Positions 54,247 through 63,504 of a stretch of 64,000 nt of DNA are shown piece by piece; positions within the stretch are counted from its first letter, which is position 1, and every line of letters starts with the position of its first letter. A program made the translations under genes and the position numbers. This DNA comes from Sphingomonas sp. PP-CE-3A-406. Its GTDB lineage: Bacteria; Pseudomonadota; Alphaproteobacteria; Sphingomonadales; Sphingomonadaceae. The notes beneath the pieces were generated by a model. The model did not search any database, was not told the origin of the DNA, and worked only from the letters and a program-made list of their open reading frames with translations. Where the stretch lies: contig NZ_RCWY01000001.1 of the NCBI RefSeq assembly GCF_003688625.1, forward strand, positions 186,001 through 250,000. The letters are read 5' to 3'.

Positions 54247-57060
54247 ATGAACAGATTTGATCGTTCTGCCGAGGACGTGCGTCCGATGTCCGGCGTGCTC
54301 GCTTTGCGCGGCAGTGCCGCAGGTCTGGCGATTGCAATTGCCACGTTGGCCCTGCCGTCTGCCGCCTATGCAAAGGGTGCCGATGCACCATCCGCGCAAG
54401 CCCAGGCGCAGGGGATCGTCGTCGGCAAGTCCGACGAGGTCAAGAATGCTGCCGGTGAGGAGATCGTCGTCACCGGACACGCGTCGAAGAAAGCGGAAAT
54501 CGAGTCGACGGGCACGACCAGCGTTCTGTCGAGCGCCGACCTCCAGCGCCAACCCAATGTCAGCGTCGTCGATGCGATGGCACGACTGCCCGGTATCTCA
54601 ATCGCACCGACCGACTTTTTCGGCACGCCCTCGTCCGGCAATCACGGCGGCCTCGACGGCGCGGCGCGGGGTGGCGCGAGCTTCGTCTATCTTCGCGGGC
54701 TGAGCGGTTCGTACAACGTCAATCTCGTCAACGGCGCGAACGCGGCGCAGGGCATGCCGTATTCGCGCCAGATCCAGCTCGATCTGTTGCCCCCGGTCGG
54801 CATCGCCGCGGTGGTCGTCAACAAGACGTCGACGGCGGACATGGATGGCGACGCGATCGGTGGCACGATCGACTTCCGCACGCCGTCCGCCTTCGACTTC
54901 GACAAAAAGACGCATGTCGGTCTCTATCTGCAGGGTGGCCTGAGCCAATACGCGCTCGACTATCACACGCCGGCCGGGACGGGGATGGTGCAGGCCGAAG
55001 TCTCGCACCGCTTCGGCAACGACGAGCAGTTCGGCGTCTATGCATCGGGCTATTACGGCAAGCGGTATTTCGCGTCGACGATGGTCGACTTCCAGGCAGG
55101 CCAATGGGAATTCGCGGTCTCGCAAGGCGAGCAGGGCAGCAATCCCGACGGATTTTCCAAGAAGGACAATCTGCTGCTGACCAGCACCAATGCCCAGTTC
55201 AGCGAGGGCAATCAGGTGCGCTATGGCGGCGCACTCGGGTTCGACTGGCATCTGGGCGCCACGAAACTCTACGCGCGCGGCACCTATGCGGTCTCGAACA
55301 TCGAACAGAACATCTATCAGAAAAGCATCCAGGCCGACCGCTATTCGGCCGCGGTCGTGCGTCCCGATGGTCTTTACCAGAATGCCGAGAGCGACGGCGA
55401 ATATCACGCGTGGTTCGAAACGGCGCCGGCGCAATCCACGCTCGCTTCCGGAGTCATCGGCGGTACGACCGATGCAGGTCGCCTGACGCTCGGCTACAGC
55501 GGCTTCTGGAGCTGGGGCAAAAGCGCGGCACCGGACCATTCGGAGGTGACCTACCAGACGTTCGCGGGCAACCAGTTGAACGGCCCCTTCGCGGCCTCCT
55601 ATCGCAACGGATATCCTCTGCCCCTGCTCAGCACTGCGCAGCTCGCCCGTTTCAACAACAATGCGCTGTACGGCGTCGAACAGGACAGCGGCGAGTTCAC
55701 CAACTCGCGCAGCACCGCCTCCAAGCTCGGCGGACGCTTCGATGCGACCTACAAGATCGGGTCGTGGCTGGAATCGCTGACCGCCGGCGTCAAGGTCGTG
55801 CACAGTACGCGCGACAGCTTCTCGCGCGACTACAGCAATCTGAACTTCCTGCCCGCCGGCCAGACACTGAACGCCAGCCCGTTCGCGCGGGGCGAGGAGT
55901 CGTCGATCGATCGGGAATACTATCCGTACACCTTCGTACGAGGAGATGGCGCCGCGCTTACCGCCGCCGCGCGTAACGCCGCAGCGGCCACGACGCTGTC
56001 CGCCAACGACTTCAATCGGAACACGCTGTCGGGGCATGAAAACGTCTATGCGGGGTACGCGCTCGCCAAGATCGTCAGCAACGCGCTCGAGGTCCAGCCG
56101 GGCCTCCGGTTCGAGCATACGGATATCAACAACATCTTCTGGAATTCCGTCAGCGTCGACGGCACCTCGGGATCGGCGCTACAGGAAGGCTTCAAGTCCA
56201 GCAGGACCCACTACGACATTCTCCTCCCGAGCCTTCACGCCAACTACCGTTCGGGCGAGGAGAACGTCATTCGCGGTGCGGTCTGGCGCAGCTACACGCG
56301 CCCGGCGTTCTTCCAGCTTGCCGGCGGAAGCCAGACGAGCGTGAACTCGGACGGCACGATCAGCGTGACCGAGGGCAACCCGGACCTGAAGGCCGTCAAA
56401 TCCTGGAATTTCGACGCCAGCATCGAACACCAGCATCGCGGTTTCAGCGCCTCCGTCGCCGGCTATTACAAGGCGTTGAGCGATTATCTCTACGATCGGG
56501 GCACCGACTTCCGCGCCTCGCAGATCGCGGTCGATGGCCTTCAGTCGGTGTCCAAGCCGGTCAACGGCGGAACCGCAGGCCTTTACGGCGTGGAAGTCGC
56601 TGCACGCTACCAGCTGGTGGAGTTGCCGGGCTGGGAATCCGGGTTCGGCATATCCGGAAACATGACGCTGCAGCATTCCTGGGCGCATCTGAACGACGCG
56701 TCGACCGACAAGTCGCAGCCGATGCAGGGGGCACCCGAACGGCTCTACAACGCGTCGCTATTCTACGAAAAGGGCGGCCTCTCCGCGAACGTATCGTACC
56801 GCTACAACGGCCCGTTGATCGCGGCGTACCGGTTCGGCACGTTTGGTGGCAAGGCGCTGAACGACACGCAGCGCGCGACCAGCAGCGTCGACACGACGGT
56901 CGGCTACAGCGTCAACAGCGATCTGAAAATCGCGGGTGCGGTGTCGAACATCTTCGATAATATCAGCTATTATCGCACGGTCGGCCCGGACAGCTATCAG
57001 GTTCCGCAGATCGTCCGCTGGGGCCGGACCTTCACGATGACGCTCACGGCAGGTTTCTAG
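54247..57060 (+). CDS. TonB-dependent receptor, probable phosphate-ester module
   Basis: A 937-residue outer-membrane receptor with a signal peptide ending near AAYAKG and the TonB-box-like EEIVVTGHASKK. The plug has VSVVDAMARLPGISI, FVYLRGLSGSYNVNLVNG and TADMDGDAIGGTIDFRTP, and the barrel ends TMTLTAGF. It is flanked by a divergent EEP phosphodiesterase and a codirectional PAP2 phosphatase 72 bp downstream, with a possible Pho box upstream. Uptake of a phosphorylated organic compound is the simplest inference. Confidence 0.88.
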   Translation: MNRFDRSAEDVRPMSGVLALRGSAAGLAIAIATLALPSAAYAKGADAPSAQAQAQGIVVGKSDEVKNAAGEEIVVTGHASKKAEIESTGTTSVLSSADLQRQPNVSVVDAMARLPGISIAPTDFFGTPSSGNHGGLDGAARGGASFVYLRGLSGSYNVNLVNGANAAQGMPYSRQIQLDLLPPVGIAAVVVNKTSTADMDGDAIGGTIDFRTPSAFDFDKKTHVGLYLQGGLSQYALDYHTPAGTGMVQAEVSHRFGNDEQFGVYASGYYGKRYFASTMVDFQAGQWEFAVSQGEQGSNPDGFSKKDNLLLTSTNAQFSEGNQVRYGGALGFDWHLGATKLYARGTYAVSNIEQNIYQKSIQADRYSAAVVRPDGLYQNAESDGEYHAWFETAPAQSTLASGVIGGTTDAGRLTLGYSGFWSWGKSAAPDHSEVTYQTFAGNQLNGPFAASYRNGYPLPLLSTAQLARFNNNALYGVEQDSGEFTNSRSTASKLGGRFDATYKIGSWLESLTAGVKVVHSTRDSFSRDYSNLNFLPAGQTLNASPFARGEESSIDREYYPYTFVRGDGAALTAAARNAAAATTLSANDFNRNTLSGHENVYAGYALAKIVSNALEVQPGLRFEHTDINNIFWNSVSVDGTSGSALQEGFKSSRTHYDILLPSLHANYRSGEENVIRGAVWRSYTRPAFFQLAGGSQTSVNSDGTISVTEGNPDLKAVKSWNFDASIEHQHRGFSASVAGYYKALSDYLYDRGTDFRASQIAVDGLQSVSKPVNGGTAGLYGVEVAARYQLVELPGWESGFGISGNMTLQHSWAHLNDASTDKSQPMQGAPERLYNASLFYEKGGLSANVSYRYNGPLIAAYRFGTFGGKALNDTQRATSSVDTTVGYSVNSDLKIAGAVSNIFDNISYYRTVGPDSYQVPQIVRWGRTFTMTLTAGF

Positions 57061-57077
57061 CCGCGTTTCCCGACACC

Positions 57078-57098
57078 TGCCGATCTCATCGATCGGCA
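57078..57098 (+). other. Intergenic hairpin between receptor and phosphatase
   Basis: TGCCGAT-ctcatcg-ATCGGCA gives a 7-bp stem with a 7-base loop in the 72-bp gap. There is no following T-run, so it may be a partial terminator or a processing/stability element rather than a full stop. Confidence 0.35.
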
Positions 57099-57132
57099 AG
57101 GTACTCCCACGACCGACCCAGGAGACGCCGAA

Positions 57133-57945
57133 ATGCGGGTGCCCTCAGCCATTCTTGCAGCGACCGCGATACTCGGTCTTTCCGCCGTTGCCCTGGCGCA
57201 AGGCGTCGTCGAACGCCCCGAAGGCGAGGAGCCGCTCGTCTATCTGGCGAAAGGCGCGTTCGATATCCTCGCGGTGCTTCCGCCTGCGCCGCAGCGGGAC
57301 GACCCGCGCTGGCAGGCGGATCGCGCGATCTTCCGCCAGACGCGTGCGTTGGTCGGCTCGCCGCGCTGGCGACTGGCTACCAACGACGTAAAGCTCGGCA
57401 CCGGCGACATGATGCGCGATTTCAGTTGTGCGATGGGGGTCGAGCTCACGCCCGCCAACGCACCACTGACCGCGCGCCTGATCGAGAAAGCCGGTTCCGA
57501 CACGGCGCGCAACACCGGCATCGCGAAGTCATTCTACAAGCGACAGCGCCCCTATCTGATCGACAAGGGCGCGGTATGCCAGCCGGTTGGCGAATTGCAG
57601 GGAAGTTACGACTATCCGTCGGGGCATACCACGGCGGGGTGGACGTGGGCGACCTTGCTGGCACAACTCGCACCCGACCGCGCGACCGCCATCCTCGCAC
57701 GCGGTCGCGCGTTCGGGGAAAGCCGCATCGTCTGTGGCGCGCACAACGCCAGTGCCGTGGAAGCCGGCCGATTGTCGGCGAGTGCCACGTTGACCGCGCT
57801 GGCGTCGTCGCCCGCGTTCCAGGCGGATCTCGCGGCCGCGCGGACCGAGCTATCGGCGCTACGGCAATCCCCAGCCGCTGCCCGTTCGGGGGTTGCCGGC
57901 TGTGCCGCCGAACGGGCGCTGATCGCCCAGCCCATTCTAGGTTAG
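57133..57945 (+). CDS. PAP2-family (class A) acid phosphatase with altered triad
   Basis: A 270-residue exported phosphatase with a signal peptide ending ALAQG. The family tripartite motif is mostly intact: KSFYKRQRP (Lys132, Arg139-Pro140), YPSGHTTAGW (Ser163, His165) and ESRIVCGAH (Arg198, His204 nucleophile). The Asp that normally follows four residues after that His (HxxSD) is Ala208 here (codon GCC). In related enzymes the Asp assists the nucleophilic His, so activity may be reduced or changed. It probably shares a transcript with the TonB receptor. Confidence 0.85.
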   Translation: MRVPSAILAATAILGLSAVALAQGVVERPEGEEPLVYLAKGAFDILAVLPPAPQRDDPRWQADRAIFRQTRALVGSPRWRLATNDVKLGTGDMMRDFSCAMGVELTPANAPLTARLIEKAGSDTARNTGIAKSFYKRQRPYLIDKGAVCQPVGELQGSYDYPSGHTTAGWTWATLLAQLAPDRATAILARGRAFGESRIVCGAHNASAVEAGRLSASATLTALASSPAFQADLAAARTELSALRQSPAAARSGVAGCAAERALIAQPILG

Positions 57946-58200
57946 ACGCCTATTCGGGTCGGGTGAGTCCCCGTGGTTCACCGGGTAAAGACATGTGGCG
58001 ACAGTCGAAATGCTAGAGCAATCGAGCGCGAGCGCAGCGCACGGTAAGACCGTCTGAACGCCCGCCACGCGCAAACTACGCGCACGCTGGGTAGGGCGTG
58101 TCGTTGTCCCCGTTATCTTTCCAGCGGCTCGGACGCGGCCCGCTGACCGGCGTCACGGGGCGACAGCCTTATGTAATTTTCGTACGCCCTGCCGCCATCC

Positions 58201-58223
58201 AGTGAAAATATTACAAATTCACT
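58201..58223. promoter_or_regulatory. Inverted repeat upstream of TonB receptor
   Basis: AGTGAA-N11-TTCACT, with an AT-rich centre, lies about 200 bp before the receptor start at 58425. It sits in the 479-bp gap 57946-58424, which has no gene and becomes AT-richer toward its 3' half. A transcription-factor site is possible. Confidence 0.35.
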
Positions 58224-58231
58224 CGTGTTCC

Positions 58232-58248
58232 TGACACCGATTGTGTCA
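58232..58248. promoter_or_regulatory. Second inverted repeat upstream of TonB receptor
   Basis: TGACAC-cgatt-GTGTCA is a perfect 6-bp inverted repeat, 9 bp after the previous one. Two adjacent palindromes in the same promoter region raise the chance that at least one is a real operator. No regulator gene is next to it. Confidence 0.4.
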
Positions 58249-58424
58249 TTTCCGTCACTATGTCGCGCTGTTCGTCACACGCCAGCATTGCGGCTTTACA
58301 TGACAGATACGTTACCTCATTTCTTTCCCCATAGTCCTGACCGGCCGCGCGGCGGCGGTTTGGACACATCGTTTCGGACGGATCGTCAAAGCGACCGTTC
58401 GGGGCCACTGGGGGAAATTATTTC

Positions 58425-61400
58425 ATGATCTCGACATATCGTTCGACCTCGAAGGCGATCCTTCTCGCCGCCGCTACGCCGCTGGCATTCATTCTTTCGA
58501 CGGCCGCCGGTTTCGCACAGGATGCGACCACCGCCACCGACGCGTCGGCAACCGCGCCGGCTCCCGCGACGATCGCGCCGCAGGATACCAAGGCCGAGCC
58601 GGCCGATGCGACCGGTCAGGAGATCGTCGTCACCGGTTCGCTGTTCCGCCGGACCGACACCGAGACGCCGTCGCCGGTCACCGTGCTGACCACGCAGACG
58701 CTGCAGCGCGCGGGTATCACCAACATCAACGACGCGGTGCGCTCGATCTCCGCAGATGGCGCCGGCTCGATCTCGACCGGCTTCCAGAACGGCTTTTCGG
58801 CTGGCGGCGCTGCTGTGTCGTTGCGCGGTCTCGGCGTCTCGTCGACGCTGGTGCTGATCGACGGGCTGCGCTCGACCAACTTCCCGCTCAACGATGACGG
58901 CCACAACGCCTATGTCGATCTGAACTCGATCCCGTTCAGCGCGGTCGAGCGGGTCGAAGTGCTCAAGGACGGCGCGTCGTCGAGCTATGGCGCCGACGCG
59001 ATCGGCGGCGTCGTCAACATCATCATGAAAAAGCACGTCGTCGGCGTGTCGGGCACCGCCGAGGGCGGCATTTCCGAACTCGGCGACGGTGGACGTTACC
59101 GCGCCAACCTGACCGCGGGTATCGGCGACTATGACCGCCAGGGGTTCAACTTCTACGTCAACGGCGAGTATCAGAAGGACACCGCGATCTCGGTCAGCGA
59201 TCGCAAGTTTCCGTTCAACACGCTCGACCTCAGTTCGATCGGCGGTGCGGACGGCAATCCGAACGACAACGCACTTCCGCAGAATACCATCAACGCGATC
59301 GTTCGCCGTTCCACGCAGACCGACCTGAACAATCCGTTTGCCGGCGGTGCCGCCGCAACGGGCACTTACACCTCCTTGAACCTCAACTGCGCCAACGGAA
59401 CCTATACGGTCGCCGGCGCGGCTGGCGGCACCGCATGCAAGCACGACAACACGAACGAGTATACACAAGTCCAGCCAGCCCAGGAGCGGTACGCGTTCTC
59501 AGGGCGTCTGAGCTTAAAGGTTGCCGACAATATCGAAGGTTATGTCTCGGGCAGCTATTCGCACAACCAGGTCGTGACCAAGACGCGTCCACCATTGTCG
59601 ATCCGCCAGACGCAGCCCTATGGCGCATCGCCGACGCTCGCATCGAACAATCCAGGTATCGTCCTGCCGGTGTATATTTGCTCGGCGGGCGTCAATTGCG
59701 TCACGGCAGCCGACCGCCAACTCAACCCGAACAACCCATATGCAACTGCCTTTGCCAACGATCCCAGCAATGGTGCAGCCCGCATTTATTACCTGTTCGG
59801 CGATCTGCCTGCGAGCCAGATCCGCACCAACGAAGTCATCCGCGGCGCCGCTGGTCTGCGCGGCAGCTTCGACGGCGGCTGGAACTGGCAGGTCGACGCG
59901 GTCGGCGCGAAGGACAACCTGAACATCGACTCGCTCGGCGTGGTCAACATCGCCGGGCTCAAGCAGGCGATCAACACCGGCGCATACAATTTCGTCAATC
60001 CGTCGTTGAACAGCCAGGCAACGCGTGATCTCGTCGCGCCGCGCTATTCGGTGGGCTCGCACACGTCGCTCGCCTCGCTCGATGCGTCGGTCAGCAAGGC
60101 TCTGTTCGATTTGCCCGGCGGCCCGCTTCAGGTCGCCGTCGGTGGTCAGATCCGTCATGAGGTCGAGGAAAACAACAGTCTTAACGCGAACCTCGATCGC
60201 TATGCCAACACGTCGGCGGCATTCGGGTCGCACACCGTGACGGCCGGCTATTTCGAAATCAACGCGCCGGTGCTGAGTACGCTCGAGATCAACGGTTCGG
60301 GCCGCTACGATCATTACTCGGAAGGCTTCAGCAATTTCTCGCCGAAGATCGGTGCGAAGTTCACGCCGATCAAGCAGATCGCAGTCCGCGGTACCTATTC
60401 GAAGGGCTTCCGCGCACCGACGTTCGCCGAGAATAACGCACGGTCGAGCTATGCCGGGTTCGTCAACTCGACGCCGCCGTGCAGCTTCATCCTGGAACAT
60501 GGCGGCTCGGGGACGCTCACGTCGTGCAGCGCCAACGGCAATCCCTATAATCTGGCGTATAACGTGGGTTCGGGCTTTTCTGGCAACCCGGACCTGAAGC
60601 CAGAAAAGTCGCGCAGCTTCACCGGCGGCATCGTCGTCGAGCCGACCCCGTGGTTCAGCTTCACGGTCGACTACTACAACATCAAGAAGACCAACGTAAT
60701 CGTCACCGGGCCGCAGACCGCGGACGCGCGCGCTGCCTATTTCGCCGGTACCCCGCTTCCGACCGGCTATTCGGTCGCCGCAGTCGACTCGATCGATCCG
60801 CTGTTCCCGAACGCGCGGCCCCGCGTGCTCATCATCAACGCACCGTACGTCAACGCGGCGAGCCAGATGGTGTCGGGCATCGATCTGGGGGCGAACGTCA
60901 ACGTGCCGCTCGGCGGTGAGGCGCGCTTCATCAGCCGGATCGACGTGACTCGCCTGTTCAAGTACAACGTCGACAACGGTAACGGCGTCGTCCAGAAATT
61001 TGCCGGAACGCTTGGACCGTACGAGCTGTCATCGGGTGCGGGCACGCCGCGGATCCGCGGCAATTGGCAGAACACGCTGCAGTTCGGAGCGTTCTCGCTG
61101 ACCGCGACGACCTATTACGTGTCGCGGATCAAGGCGGTCGCGGCGGATGAAATCGACGCCGACGATAATGGCAACATCGACCTGAGCTGCGCGAACAACC
61201 TGTACGGGACGGGCGACAAGTTCTGCTACATCAAGCGGTTCATCTATGCCGATCTGAACGTGTCGGTCGAAGTGAACGACAAGTTCTCGTTCAACTTCAA
61301 CGTCGGCAACTTCACCAACGAGAAGGCACCGGTCGCGCCGGCGTCGTATTCGGGGACCAACTACCTGCCGACCTGGCATTATGCCGGTGTCATCGGTCGT

Positions 61401-61433
61401 ACGTTCCGCGCTGGGGCGAACTTCAAGTTCTAA
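58425..61433 (+). CDS. TonB-dependent receptor
   Basis: A 1002-residue outer-membrane receptor. The signal peptide ends near GFAQD, followed by an Ala/Thr/Pro-rich spacer and TonB-box-like QEIVVTGSLFRR. The plug has NINDAVRSISADGAGS, AVSLRGLGVSSTLVLIDGLR and ERVEVLKDGASSSYGADAIGGVVNIIMKK. The barrel ends in GANFKF. The AVSLRGLG plug is common in sphingomonad receptors of unknown substrate. Several cysteine pairs occur in extracellular-loop regions. The ATG at 58425 is the first in-frame start after the long regulatory gap. No catabolic partner gene is adjacent. Confidence 0.88.
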   Translation: MISTYRSTSKAILLAAATPLAFILSTAAGFAQDATTATDASATAPAPATIAPQDTKAEPADATGQEIVVTGSLFRRTDTETPSPVTVLTTQTLQRAGITNINDAVRSISADGAGSISTGFQNGFSAGGAAVSLRGLGVSSTLVLIDGLRSTNFPLNDDGHNAYVDLNSIPFSAVERVEVLKDGASSSYGADAIGGVVNIIMKKHVVGVSGTAEGGISELGDGGRYRANLTAGIGDYDRQGFNFYVNGEYQKDTAISVSDRKFPFNTLDLSSIGGADGNPNDNALPQNTINAIVRRSTQTDLNNPFAGGAAATGTYTSLNLNCANGTYTVAGAAGGTACKHDNTNEYTQVQPAQERYAFSGRLSLKVADNIEGYVSGSYSHNQVVTKTRPPLSIRQTQPYGASPTLASNNPGIVLPVYICSAGVNCVTAADRQLNPNNPYATAFANDPSNGAARIYYLFGDLPASQIRTNEVIRGAAGLRGSFDGGWNWQVDAVGAKDNLNIDSLGVVNIAGLKQAINTGAYNFVNPSLNSQATRDLVAPRYSVGSHTSLASLDASVSKALFDLPGGPLQVAVGGQIRHEVEENNSLNANLDRYANTSAAFGSHTVTAGYFEINAPVLSTLEINGSGRYDHYSEGFSNFSPKIGAKFTPIKQIAVRGTYSKGFRAPTFAENNARSSYAGFVNSTPPCSFILEHGGSGTLTSCSANGNPYNLAYNVGSGFSGNPDLKPEKSRSFTGGIVVEPTPWFSFTVDYYNIKKTNVIVTGPQTADARAAYFAGTPLPTGYSVAAVDSIDPLFPNARPRVLIINAPYVNAASQMVSGIDLGANVNVPLGGEARFISRIDVTRLFKYNVDNGNGVVQKFAGTLGPYELSSGAGTPRIRGNWQNTLQFGAFSLTATTYYVSRIKAVAADEIDADDNGNIDLSCANNLYGTGDKFCYIKRFIYADLNVSVEVNDKFSFNFNVGNFTNEKAPVAPASYSGTNYLPTWHYAGVIGRTFRAGANFKF

Positions 61434-61454
61434 CCCTCGCCGACAGAGACGAAG

Positions 61455-61486
61455 AAAGGCGGCCTTCTCGCGAGGGCCGCCTTTCT
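61455..61486 (+). terminator. Rho-independent terminator after receptor gene
   Basis: AAAGGCGGCC and GGCCGCCTTT form a perfect 10-bp stem with a 10-base loop that itself contains CTCGCGAG. A TCTGTTT tract follows. It begins 21 bp after the receptor stop. Confidence 0.8.
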
Positions 61487-61571
61487 GTTTGGATGGTGGG
61501 CGATACGTTGCGCGGCAGCGGACCCGTCGTCGATACGCCCCGCCTGTAGCGCTACAGGCGGACTGGCGTGA

Positions 61572-61802
61572 TTAGTTCGTAGTTTCCTTGCGGGCACCGA
61601 CGATCATCCGGCGCGCGATCCGGCGAACGCCCTCATCGTCCTTGGTATCGTCGGTGGCCGGATCGCCGAGGTGATCCAGGCTGTCTTCCATGAAGTCGAG
61701 CAGCCCGGGATGCTGCGCCTCGACATATTCCATCAGCTTGAACAGAAGGTGCTCGGTCGCGATCTCGCGCTGGCGGGCGCTTACGGCGGTGGCGTCGGTC
61801 AT
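61572..61802 (-). CDS. Small acidic hypothetical protein
   Basis: A 76-residue protein starting MTDATAVSARQREIATEHLLFKLMEYVEAQHPGLL when read from the ATG at 61802. That ATG is about 7 bases after AGGGAG; another ATG at 61808 touches the ribosome-binding site and is less likely. The body is helical, with an acidic centre (DHLGDPATDDTKDDEG) and a basic end. There is no signal peptide or membrane segment. I do not recognise the family. The 95 bp between it and the hydroxylase gene show nothing else. Confidence 0.65.
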   Translation of the reverse strand: MTDATAVSARQREIATEHLLFKLMEYVEAQHPGLLDFMEDSLDHLGDPATDDTKDDEGVRRIARRMIVGARKETTN

Positions 61803-61897
61803 TGTCATCTCCCTCAGATGGAAGCGAAAACGCGTCCGATGCGATAAGGAGCCAGACCGTCGGACTTACGCTCGAATGATCGAGCGATCGCCCGAAC

Positions 61898-62710
61898 TTA
61901 CCGCCTCGACTGTAGGGAGCTTGATTGATCGGCGGTAGCCGGCACGCCAGCCGCATCGGCCGCGGCCGCGCGGCGTTCGGCACGCGCGTGTTCGCGGAGG
62001 AAGTCGCCAACGCCGCGATCGGTGCTGCACAGGCGGTCCCAGTGCCGGAAATACAGGCCATAGTTGCACGCATAGAGCTCGTGATGCCTCTGGTGATGGC
62101 TGGCGGTGATCAGCCAGCCGCCAAGCCGTCCCGACCACATGAACTTCGGAAAGATCTCCCAGCCCATGTGGTTGGTGACGCCCATGACCGTCATGATCGT
62201 CAGCACGACGGCCAGCCCGCTGATGTGGATCGGCACGAAGAAGACCAGCAACGGGATCACGATCGCGCCGGTTAGCGCCTCGATCGGATGGAACGCCATC
62301 GCTGCCCACGCGGTGGGCGGTCGGCTGGCATGATGCAGCGCGTGGGCGAGCTTGAACGGCGCAGGCCGGTGCATCCAGCGATGCGTCCAGTAGAACCACG
62401 CGTCGTGGAGCAGCAGATAGAGCAGCACCGAGACCGGCCAATACCAGAGCGGATACGCGTGGATGTCCGCATAGACGCGGGTCCAGCCGCGATGTTGCCA
62501 GCCCCAGGCGACCACGCCGGCCGGGATGCCGTAGATCGCCGCCGAGGCGAGGCTCCAGACGATCTCGCGCCGGACCTGCGGGTCGAGGCCGAGATACAGA
62601 CCCGGATGTTTCCGGCGCGTCGCCCAGGCGAACGCGCCCGAGACCGCGAGATAGCGAACGCCAACGATCACGGTCATCGCGATCGCGGACAGCAGAATGG
62701 CCAGCATCAT
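61898..62710 (-). CDS. Sterol desaturase / fatty-acid hydroxylase family protein, carotenoid operon
   Basis: A 270-residue membrane diiron hydroxylase. The histidine boxes are HDAWFYWTHRWMH, HALHH and SHHQRHH, with four hydrophobic segments. The ATG at 62710 overlaps the crtW stop, so it belongs to the carotenoid operon. The carotenoid 2,2'-hydroxylase CrtG of sphingomonads is a candidate identity, but general lipid hydroxylases share these boxes and I cannot decide from sequence. The C-terminal 40 residues are Ala/Arg-rich and probably unstructured. Confidence 0.75.
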   Translation of the reverse strand: MMLAILLSAIAMTVIVGVRYLAVSGAFAWATRRKHPGLYLGLDPQVRREIVWSLASAAIYGIPAGVVAWGWQHRGWTRVYADIHAYPLWYWPVSVLLYLLLHDAWFYWTHRWMHRPAPFKLAHALHHASRPPTAWAAMAFHPIEALTGAIVIPLLVFFVPIHISGLAVVLTIMTVMGVTNHMGWEIFPKFMWSGRLGGWLITASHHQRHHELYACNYGLYFRHWDRLCSTDRGVGDFLREHARAERRAAAADAAGVPATADQSSSLQSRR

Positions 62711-63504
62711 AGCGCGCGTCGTGCCGGTTCGGGGTGGCCGGTGCGCACCGTCAGGGCGCGACGTCGAGCGGGCAGGCCCCACCACGGCGTACCGGGCGAC
62801 AGGTGATGTTCGTGATGATAGCCGCCGAAATGAAAGCACGTCAGCAGCGACAGCAGAGGCGGGATCTTGGCGCTGTGCGCGTGGTGATGATCGGCAAACG
62901 GCTCGTCCCGCTCGTGGTGCGGCAGCCAGGTGCCGAACACGAACAGTTGCAACACCGCGCCGAGTGCGGGCACCGCCCAGAATACGACGATATTCCCCAG
63001 CGGCGCGCCCAGTACGAGCGTGTAGACCAACGCGACGAGCGTGATGCGGACGATCTGCCCGTGCGAATAATAGGTGCGGAAGAACTGCCCGAACCACCCC
63101 AGCAAGCTCGGATCACCTCCATGGAAATCCGGATCGCTCGCGGTGCCGGCATGGCGATGATGCAGATGATGTTGCGGCAACAAGGTCGCATAGGACAGGC
63201 AGGCGTACAGCGAGAGACAGGTCGCGCCGGTCAGGCGGTTGAGCCGCGGATAGCCGGGCGCCAGCGCGCCGTGCATCGAGTCATGCGCGACGATGAAGAG
63301 GCCGGTGCTGAGCCAGGTCTGCACGACCACCATCACGACGGCGATCGGCACGGCGGCCAGACTCCACCGCCAGAAGAAGATTCCGGTGATGTGGATCGCG
63401 AGCCACACCGCGACGATCGCCGCCGCGAGCGACAAGCCGATCCACGCCTGACGCCGAGCCGCAACGCCGCGCGAGGCCGCGGGCAAAGGCGATGCTGCGC
63501 TCAC
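62707..63504 (-). CDS. crtW: Beta-carotene ketolase
   Basis: A 265-residue membrane diiron oxygenase that adds 4-keto groups to beta-ionone rings. CrtW boxes are visible: FIVAHDSMHGALAPG, QHHLHHRHAGTASDPDFHGGD, and the C-terminal CFHFGGYHHEHHLSPGTPWWGLP. The GTG start at 63504 overlaps the crtZ stop. Length is normal for CrtW. Confidence 0.92.
   Translation of the reverse strand: MSAASPLPAASRGVAARRQAWIGLSLAAAIVAVWLAIHITGIFFWRWSLAAVPIAVVMVVVQTWLSTGLFIVAHDSMHGALAPGYPRLNRLTGATCLSLYACLSYATLLPQHHLHHRHAGTASDPDFHGGDPSLLGWFGQFFRTYYSHGQIVRITLVALVYTLVLGAPLGNIVVFWAVPALGAVLQLFVFGTWLPHHERDEPFADHHHAHSAKIPPLLSLLTCFHFGGYHHEHHLSPGTPWWGLPARRRALTVRTGHPEPARRAL

Noticed and set aside
58251..58280. GTCAC/GTCAT repeats upstream of the receptor at 58425, considered as a Pho box
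   Set aside because: The repeats are spaced 8, 9 and 12 bp rather than the 11-bp period of a Pho box.
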